NCBI GenBank assembly: GCA_018985235.1
Contig: JADGIG010000054.1
Location: forward strand, 1 to 29,507
Source of the DNA: Sanchytrium tribonematis
Lineage: Eukaryota > Sanchytriomycota > Sanchytriomycetes > Sanchytriales > Sanchytriaceae
Reading direction: 5' to 3'
Length of the DNA: 29,507 nt
Part shown: piece by piece, positions 23,793 through 29,507 of the stretch
Layout of the letters: every line of letters begins with the position of its first letter
How positions within the stretch are numbered: the first letter of the stretch is position 1
Translations under genes and position numbers: made by a program
Notes under the pieces: model-generated
What the model was told of the DNA's origin: nothing
Seen by the model: only the letters and a program-made list of their open reading frames with translations
Database searches by the model: none

Positions 23793-26145
23793 ATGGGTCG
23801 TAAGCCGAAGAAAGTAATTCAAAAAGTACAGAGCGAAAGCAGTGGCTCTGGCGAAGAAGTACCAGTTAATAATTTTAAAGCATTAAATACAAACGATAAA
23901 TCATCAACCTCTAGCGAATCTGACGCAAGGCAAAATACATTTGCTGCTTTGAATGCGTCAAATGATAGCGAATCAGAAAGTGAGTCAGAGAGTTCTTCTG
24001 AAAGTAGCTCTTCAGAAGAAATTTCTTCCGATGAAAGTATCGATAAGCCTAAAAATTTATTTAGTGCATTAAAAGACAGTGAAGAAAGCTCAGAATCAAC
24101 GGAATCATCAGATGATTCCAGCTCAAATGACGAATCAACTTCAGAATCCAGCACAGAGAGCTCTTCATCCTCTTCCTCTGATTCTAGTAGTTCCTCTGGA
24201 TTTTTCTCGGATTCAAGCGAGGAGCTGGATGTTAGTAGATGGGTTGTGATGGAAGAATCATCTGAAGATGAGGGAACCATATCGAAGGAGAAAAAAGATA
24301 CTGCTCATATCATACGGGATAAATGGCTTAGAAAGAAGGATGAAGTGCGAACTGATGAAATGGAAGACGATAGCGGGGAGGAATTTTCGGGAAGGTTAAG
24401 ATGGATGAAAAAAGACTATCGAGAGAAATTTTTAAGAGAACATGGTTTAGGCGATTTAATCAAGTCGAAAGGTGGAAGTAAGAAAAAAAGAGAACGCAAA
24501 GAAGCGGGACAAAAGAAAAAAGAAGTTAAATTCAATGAAACAATCGAAGAAAAAAAGCTCAGCGCTGTTTCTAATGAAAATGTTCTGGAAAAGCTCTCTG
24601 AACTTTTGCTAAATAGAAATCGTGTTACTAATAGCGAATACTTGAATTCACTTGAGGAAATGCTCAAATTTGCAAATAGGCCTCACGAAAAACTAAAATT
24701 ACTTTTAAATATTGTAAATGCCAAATTTGACCATGCTGGTGCATTACCAGTCACGGATATGGAAGAAAATATGGCCAATTCATCGTTCCAGTTTTGGAAA
24801 GAAGCAAGGATTCATATCAATTGTATTTTTGATATTTTAGAAGACAATCGAGATATAATAATCCATGAAATGTATGAGCCATTACCAGAAGAGGATTCTT
24901 TATTGGATGAAAACGTTTCTTACGAAAATGAAAAGCGCCTAAAAGGTAGCATCATCGGAATCGTTGAACGAATTGACGAAGAATTTACAAAATTGCTTCA
25001 AGGTATCGATCAGTCAGACATTTCTAGCTACCAAATGATTTATGGCGACGAATTCTACATCATTGAGCTATTGCTCCGAGCCGTAACTGTCTTCAACCGC
25101 CAGCAAGATCTACTTAAGAGCAAAGATAAGACTGGTTATTGTAGACTCTCCATAAGACTGATAGAAAAGCTATACTATAGACCTGCTAAAATTAATCAGG
25201 AAATATTTAAAGTCCTAATTTCATCGCACAAGTCTAAATGGACTTTTGAAGAAGACCCTTTCAAACTGATAGTCAAAGAATGCAAATTTTTGGTGGAACA
25301 AGATGATAAGAAGATTTCTGCAAGGGCCTGTCTTTGTTTGTTTTATCATTTGGCTGTCAATGATGATTTTGAGAATTCTTACAAATATTTAACGCATTTT
25401 TACTATTCTGAATATTTGACTGACATTAACATATTCGTTTTGTACAACAGGACTTTATGCCAAGTCGCTCTTTGTGCTTTTAGACATGGAAAATACGAGA
25501 TCGTAACCGAATTACTTGAAGGATTTGTTCAAAGCGCAAAAATTAAGGAATTGCTTGGTCAAACTTCAAATTCATTTTCCGAATCGCATGTCGAAAGTGA
25601 TGAATTTGAATCTACAGAAAAAAGAAAAGCGTTGCCATGGCATTTACATATTCCGGATGACGTAATCGAATCTGTGTATTTGTTAAGCCATATGATTTTA
25701 GACATTCCATTGCTCGCGATGACTCACTTTGAGACTCCTGCTACCTATTTCACTGATCTTTACAATGAATTTATTAAAAATTTAGTCAATTCTCCACCAG
25801 AAACTAATAAGGATTATGTCTTTTTAGTCACGCAAAAACTTTTACAAGGCAATTGGAAAGATGCATTTGAGATTGCAAAAACACTGCCAATTTGGGGCTT
25901 CACAGAAGATAAATCTCAAATGGAATTGATCAGGTATATCTATTTCATTTAGCGCATTTAAAGAGTCGGCTTTATTAGGATTTCTACAGTATGGCCAAAA
26001 AACCTTTACTAAAATTCCACTGTCATATTTGGAATCGAAATTCCAATTAAACGGAGGTCTTGTTTATCAAATTGTAGAAAATCTCATTCTAGATCACCAA
26101 ATCATTTTCAAACTAGACATTGAAAGCAAGTTATTAGTTGAATGA
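23793..26145 (+). CDS. NIP1: Translation initiation factor eIF3 subunit c
   Basis: Exons 23793-25933 and 25953-26145 give 777 aa. The N-terminus (about residues 10-170) is a long Ser/Glu/Asp tract of CK2-type sites, as in yeast Nip1. Conserved eIF3c blocks follow: NRNRVTNSEYLNSLEEM, a YEPLPEED-like segment near 367-375, LRAVTVFNRQQDLL and LPWHLHIPDDVIESVYLLSHM. A C-terminal PCI/winged-helix part is completed by exon 2 (SALLGFL...IPLSYLESKFQL). eIF3c links eIF1, eIF5 and the 40S subunit in the scanning complex. Yeast Nip1 is 812 aa, so length is normal. The final RGG/basic tail of animal eIF3c is absent. Confidence 0.96.
25934..25952 (+). other. 19-nt spliceosomal intron
   Basis: Reads gtatatctatttcatttag, phase 2. 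Splicing restores the last 64 residues of the eIF3c PCI/winged-helix region. Retention stops at the intron's own TAG. Confidence 0.93.
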
Positions 26146-26876
26146 CATAGATAATCAACTTGGTAATAAATCATTACTATTCCCGATCCTTTGCTTAATT
26201 TGGCAGAGAAATTAACATACTGTAAATTACCGCGATTTTATTCAACGACAGCATCCACCATAAATTATAACCCAAAAAATATTCCGCTTCTCATTCCTAG
26301 CTCTTTGTTCTTGCACCTGACGAACGAATTCAGGGTCTGGTGGGTTATCAGAGGGTCGTACAGTTTTTTCACCGGGATAAGACATCCGATTGCAAAGATT
26401 GCCCCTCTATAAATTGCCGCTTTTAGCCAATCAATGCCCAAATGTCATCATTTGTGTTTTCAGCTGATTCGCATGTGACTCATTTGAGCAGTTAAAATTG
26501 TCCCTTTGGTATCTAACAAACCCACACATGTTCCATAGCGATATAAAATTAGACACTCAAACTGATAATGAAAGCAAGTACAGCGCAGGTCGCCGTCAGC
26601 TTAGAATCGTGTCAATTGCAAACGAACAGATTCCTAGATTGCATTGGTCCTCCTTTTAATGTATAATTGTATTTTGAATAAATCGAATTTTGTAATTGCT
26701 AGGCATAATTGAATCTGATTTGGGAAATCAAAATTCTGATTGGATATGTGTTCTAACATATTTGCAAACGTCTATCGCATAAAAGTCATTAACTATCACC
26801 AATGAAAATCCTTCAATCTTGGTTCTCAAATGATAAAATGCAAAATGGTTCTTAAAAGGGGAGTCAGGGTAAAACT
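26146..26876. other. 731-bp intergenic region, longest in the window
   Basis: Mostly non-coding sequence upstream of eIF4A, less AT-rich in places than other gaps. It contains the 47-codon minus-strand ORF given separately. I checked it by eye for tRNA A/B boxes, C/D-box pairs and U6-like ACAGAGA and found nothing convincing. It may simply be a large promoter for a highly expressed gene, or hold an unrecognised ncRNA. Confidence 0.5.
26242..26385 (-). CDS. Candidate small membrane protein, 47 aa
   Basis: It starts MSYPGEKTVRPSDNPPDPEF, continues with a Gln/Arg/Glu-rich helix (about residues 19-33) and ends with a short hydrophobic stretch, NIFWVIIYGGCC, then Arg. The charged helix followed by a membrane-like end looks like a small mitochondrial or ER protein, but I recognise no family. 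A TATA-like TTTATAGAG lies about 30 bp before the ATG on that strand. The frame on the plus strand at the same place has no ATG start, so the minus ORF is preferred. Confidence 0.4.
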   Translation of the reverse strand: MSYPGEKTVRPSDNPPDPEFVRQVQEQRARNEKRNIFWVIIYGGCCR

Positions 26877-26880
26877 ATGA
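26830..26880 (+). promoter_or_regulatory. Possible uORF overlapping the eIF4A start
   Basis: A 16-codon open frame from ATG at 26830 ends at TGA 26878-26880, so its stop overlaps the eIF4A start as ATGA. It matters only if transcription starts upstream of 26830, which sequence alone cannot show. Confidence 0.3.
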
Positions 26881-28074
26881 CAGATAACGATGTTCAATTT
26901 GATAGCAACTGGAGTGAAGTAGTCACTAAATTCGATGATATGGAACTGAAAGATGACCTTTTAAGAGGCATTTTTGGATATGGTTTTGAAAGACCATCTG
27001 CAATTCAACAGCGTGCCATTATGCCTGTCATTAGGGGACATGATGTAATTGCTCAAGCACAATCAGGTACTGGTAAAACAGGAACATTTACAATCTCTAT
27101 TCTTCAAAGAATAAACGAGAATGTCAATACTACGCAAGCATTAGTTTTGGCACCTACTCGTGAGTTAGCAACACAAATTGCTGCTGTTATGAAAGAATTG
27201 GGGCAACACACAAAATGTACGATGCATGTTTGTATTGGAGGTAGAAATTCGCGTGACGATATTGACATTCTTTCTAAAGGGTGCCATATTGTTGTTGGAA
27301 CACCTGGACGTGTTTATGATATGATTAGTAAAGGTGTACTAAGCACTGAACATCTACAATTATTTGTATTGGATGAAGCTGATGAAATGTTGTCAAGAGG
27401 ATTTAAAGATCAAATCTACAATATTTTCCAGACTCTTCCAGGTACTGTTCAAGTTGTATTATTAAGTGCAACCCTTCCGGATGAAGCAAAAGAAATGACC
27501 TCTAAATTTATGAGGGATCCTGTTAATATATTTGTTAAACGGGAAGAATTGACATTGGAAGGTATTAAGCAATATTATGTCGATTTAGGTCAAGAGGAAT
27601 TTAAATTGGAGACTCTTACCGATTTGTATAACAGCATTAGTGTTACGCAGTGTGTTATATTCTGTAATACTCGTAATAAGGTTAATTGGCTAGCTGAACA
27701 GCTTAAACAGCGCGATTTTGTAGTTTCTTTCATGCATGGAGACATGACTCAAGAAGAGAGAACTGTCATTATGCAAGAATTTAGAACTGGTTCTTCTAGA
27801 GTTCTCATCACCACTGACCTTTTAGCTCGTGGTATTGATGTTCAGCAAATCAGTTTGGTCATTAATTATGACATCCCACAATCCTTGGAAAATTATTTGC
27901 ATCGGTAAATTTCATTTATTTAGAATTGGTAGATCAGGACGTTTTGGAAGAAAAGGAACTGCAATCAACTTTATCACCACTGAAGAAAGCCCACAATTAG
28001 AGGCTATCGAGAAGCACTACAACACCAAGATTGAAGAAATGCCAATGGATATTGCTTCTCTTTTAAGCCAATAA
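26877..28074 (+). CDS. TIF1: DEAD-box RNA helicase eIF4A
   Basis: Exons 26877-27904 and 27924-28074 give 392 aa, the usual eIF4A length. In order: the Q-motif region [13 protein letters not shown] (about 37-49), motif I AQSGTGKT (61-68), Ia PTRELA, GG, TPGR, motif II DEAD (166-169), motif III SAT, motif IV VIFCNTR, motif V ARGID and motif [15 protein letters not shown]. The last is created across the splice junction. [20 protein letters not shown] is diagnostic of eIF4A over eIF4A3 (Fal1), though eIF4A3 remains a remote alternative. It unwinds mRNA 5' leaders as part of eIF4F. It has by far the longest upstream region in the window. Confidence 0.95.
27905..27923 (+). other. 19-nt spliceosomal intron
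   Basis: Reads gtaaatttcatttatttag, phase 2. It splits the invariant DEAD-box motif VI (HRIGRSGR) within the Arg codon (cg|a), so the splice is essentially proven by conservation. Retention gives an immediate TAA. Confidence 0.97.
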
Positions 28075-28092
28075 AAGCAGTGTATAACTGAA

Positions 28093-28629
28093 CTAATTTA
28101 CTATTGACAAGAGAAAGATAAAAGTCATACTTATGACGCTTGAACCACCACTTAATAATGGATTATCACCCGTCACTGCGGCTGGGGGAACGTAGATTAT
28201 AAATGGCTGTGAAACTGATATGACAAGCTTTCCATTTCCTGGTTGTACACATTTCCCAGGTAAACATGTGCTATCATACAATCTTAAAATGTAACCGTTC
28301 ATGTCTCCTTTATATTTCTTTGGATCCACAAACCAAGTAAAAGTTGTGGCACTTCCATTAATATTAGCAATGGAGAGTGGTTCTGTTTGAAGTAAAGATG
28401 GATCTAGCAAATCTAATATTAAATTACTGGATCCTTTTGACGTAAATTGGTTATCATATGTCCAAGTAATGGTGTAATTATATCCTAAGGGAACCGAAGC
28501 GGGGATTTTAATTTCACCTGTATCTCCCACATAAGTTGGTGCTGGTTTCGTAAAAACAGCTTTACCATTTGTAGTAGCAACCACCTGAGCTTGAATTACT
28601 GATAAAATTAAGATTAGAAATTGTTTCAT
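28093..28629 (-). CDS. Secreted GPI-anchored-like protein, Kre9/DUF7137-like
   Basis: 178 aa. A signal peptide (about 1-18, MKQFLILILSVIQAQVVATT) is followed by one beta-rich domain with a conserved ITWTYDN strand, N-glycosylation sites (NYT, NGS), a DPKKYKGDMNGYILRLYDS segment, a CLPGKC disulfide candidate and ...QPFIIYVPP. The end has a small-residue site (SGGSS) and a hydrophobic tail typical of GPI addition. The pattern resembles fungal secreted domains of the Kre9/Knh1 and DUF7137 type, which points to a fungal host, but I recall this from pattern only. Likely at the cell surface. Confidence 0.65.
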   Translation of the reverse strand: MKQFLILILSVIQAQVVATTNGKAVFTKPAPTYVGDTGEIKIPASVPLGYNYTITWTYDNQFTSKGSSNLILDLLDPSLLQTEPLSIANINGSATTFTWFVDPKKYKGDMNGYILRLYDSTCLPGKCVQPGNGKLVISVSQPFIIYVPPAAVTGDNPLLSGGSSVISMTFIFLLSIVN

Positions 28630-28691
28630 GTTTCAATATAGAATTCTCAATCATAATTAACAAATCAAAACACTCAAACCAATTATGAGAT

Positions 28692-29507
28692 TTATTTTGT
28701 GAAATCTTGGTTAAAATTCAGCTTCTGATATACTTCAAGTTTAGCTTTGTATTCCTTCAAGGTATCTACATTTAGATTCAAAAAGTATGTGAATTTTGGT
28801 AATTGGGCACTGCTTCTAAATGTATCTTTACTGTTGGAACTATCTGCTAGTTTAATATATCCCATCCAATTTAAAATGAGCTTGAAATTGAAGTCCGAGA
28901 CAACGTTACTTTTTTTCCTAAATTTTTTAACTGATTTAATATATTTACCGGCAGCAATATCTGCTCTTCTATTTAATCCTTCAGAAAGAAACTGCAGCAC
29001 AGACTCAAAGTTATAGTGAACACTAATGAACTCAATAGGATCCTTCATTTCGGTGAAAATATATCGATTTTCGCATGCCAGATATATCAATTCAATCATA
29101 TTAGATTTTTTTTCGCTATTCAATTCGTAAACTATTTTAAAATTTATACTTTCAAATATTTTAAGGTAGATTGCTTTAAGTGATGATTCTGCTTTAAGTG
29201 ATGATTCTAAGTCAAAATCATATGATATGGCCTTCAAAAAACTAGCCAGTCCTTCTTGAAATGATCCTTGAAATTTTTCTTCGATTGATTTTGGTTCCAA
29301 TCGATTAAAAATCATCCGCAAAAATTCACCAGAGAACTGCAAAGTCGCAACTTGAATCAAAAAATTGACTGAATCTACGTCTTCTTTATATTGTGACAAA
29401 AATTCTTCCTGCAGATTTACTGCAACTTGATTTTGAACCTTGATGCTGTAATATGAAATATCATTGTATGATTTAGGAACCTTTACGTAGTCAAGAGTCC
29501 TTTTTGT
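28692..29507 (-). CDS. Unrecognised helical protein, 5'-partial
   Basis: The frame is open from the right window edge to the stop at 28692 (at least 271 residues). No ATG is needed within the window: the apparent start near 29399 is a TTG inside a continuous frame. It is helix-rich, with many Lys, Phe, Leu and Ser, a basic patch KYIKSVKKFRKKS about 90 residues from the end, and no membrane segment. An 18-bp tandem duplication lies in it. No family is recognised. Confidence 0.65.
   Translation of the reverse strand, partial: TKRTLDYVKVPKSYNDISYYSIKVQNQVAVNLQEEFLSQYKEDVDSVNFLIQVATLQFSGEFLRMIFNRLEPKSIEEKFQGSFQEGLASFLKAISYDFDLESSLKAESSLKAIYLKIFESINFKIVYELNSEKKSNMIELIYLACENRYIFTEMKDPIEFISVHYNFESVLQFLSEGLNRRADIAAGKYIKSVKKFRKKSNVVSDFNFKLILNWMGYIKLADSSNSKDTFRSSAQLPKFTYFLNLNVDTLKEYKAKLEVYQKLNFNQDFTK
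29173..29208. repeat. Perfect 18-bp tandem duplication
   Basis: gctttaagtgatgattct occurs twice head-to-tail, in frame, encoding ESSLKA twice in the minus-strand partial protein. A recent slippage duplication. Confidence 0.95.

Noticed and set aside
23819-24280. Long minus-strand ORF opposite the eIF3c Ser/Glu tract
   Set aside because: It is the mirror of a low-complexity Ser/Glu coding region; the plus strand is a conserved gene.
26191-26412. 73-codon plus-strand ORF in the long gap
   Set aside because: It has no ATG at its start (opens with TTG), and the minus-strand frame over the same bases looks more protein-like.
1-29507. Chlorarachniophyte nucleomorph origin, suggested by 19-nt introns
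   Set aside because: Nucleomorph genomes encode almost no metabolism. Lipid synthesis, Ste24, N-acetylglutamate synthase, complex I and sugar-transporter genes do not fit.
1-29507. Ciliate macronuclear origin with very short introns
   Set aside because: Possible on intron size alone, but heterotrich introns are 15-16 nt, and the Kre9-like, Oms1-like, Ngl2-like and two-domain NAGS genes look fungal. Not fully excluded.

Overview
This is eukaryotic nuclear DNA from a very compact, AT-rich genome that uses the standard genetic code. About 24 protein genes and a few small candidates sit on both strands, with gaps mostly of 5-120 bp. The gene set (Kre9/DUF7137-like secreted protein, Oms1-like and Ngl2-like proteins, Tgl3/4/5-type lipase, two-domain N-acetylglutamate synthase, Bre1, eIF3c with a Ser/acidic N-terminus) suggests a fungus or close fungal relative, perhaps a reduced early-diverging lineage. 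LARP1 with DM15 repeats, a paraoxonase-like protein and an ABITRAM-like protein do not look like a standard yeast. A complex I subunit and arginine biosynthesis argue against a classical microsporidian. I cannot name the species.

The most striking feature is splicing. Six introns can be inferred where homologous reading frames break, and every one is exactly 19 nt, starts GTA and ends TAG. All lie in the 3' half of their gene, usually close to the stop codon. Removing them restores full-length XPD, eIF3c, eIF4A, LARP1 and Tgl lipase, and extends a coiled-coil protein. I see no intron of any other size.

Layout: 1-1693, coiled-coil protein open at the left edge (+). 1687-2064, ABITRAM-like (-). 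2181-2432, complex I NDUFA2-like (+). 2438-2644, Sec61 gamma (-). 2688-4278, TAG lipase (+), converging on 4288-5223, DGAT2 (-). 5398-10798, a close co-oriented series on +: Bre1, an 838-aa unknown, a 117-aa unknown and eIF6. 10809-11180, eIF1A (-). 11390-12479, LARP1 (+). 12537-13589, N-acetylglutamate synthase (+). 13779-16041, XPD/Rad3 (-). 16053-16625, proteasome beta-4 (-). 16678-17757, paraoxonase-like (+). 17886-19127, Ste24 (+). 19141-19506, Pro/Thr-rich protein with a hydrophobic tail (-). 19757-19948, small basic ORF (+). 19937-20782 Hal2/BPNT, 20813-21739 SLC35 transporter and 21782-22610 Oms1-like methyltransferase (all -). 22633-23685, Ngl2-like nuclease (+). 23793-26145, eIF3c (+). 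26146-26876, the only long gap, with a candidate 47-aa gene on -. 26877-28074, eIF4A (+). 28093-28629, secreted Kre9/DUF7137-like protein (-). 28692 to the right edge, unknown protein (-).

The content is mostly housekeeping: translation initiation and ribosome maturation (eIF6, eIF1A, eIF3c, eIF4A, LARP1), protein handling (Sec61 gamma, Ste24, proteasome), lipid storage (DGAT2 next to a TAG lipase), sulfur/phosphate nucleotide recycling, DNA repair/TFIIH and chromatin ubiquitination. No mobile element, CRISPR array, rRNA or convincing tRNA was found.
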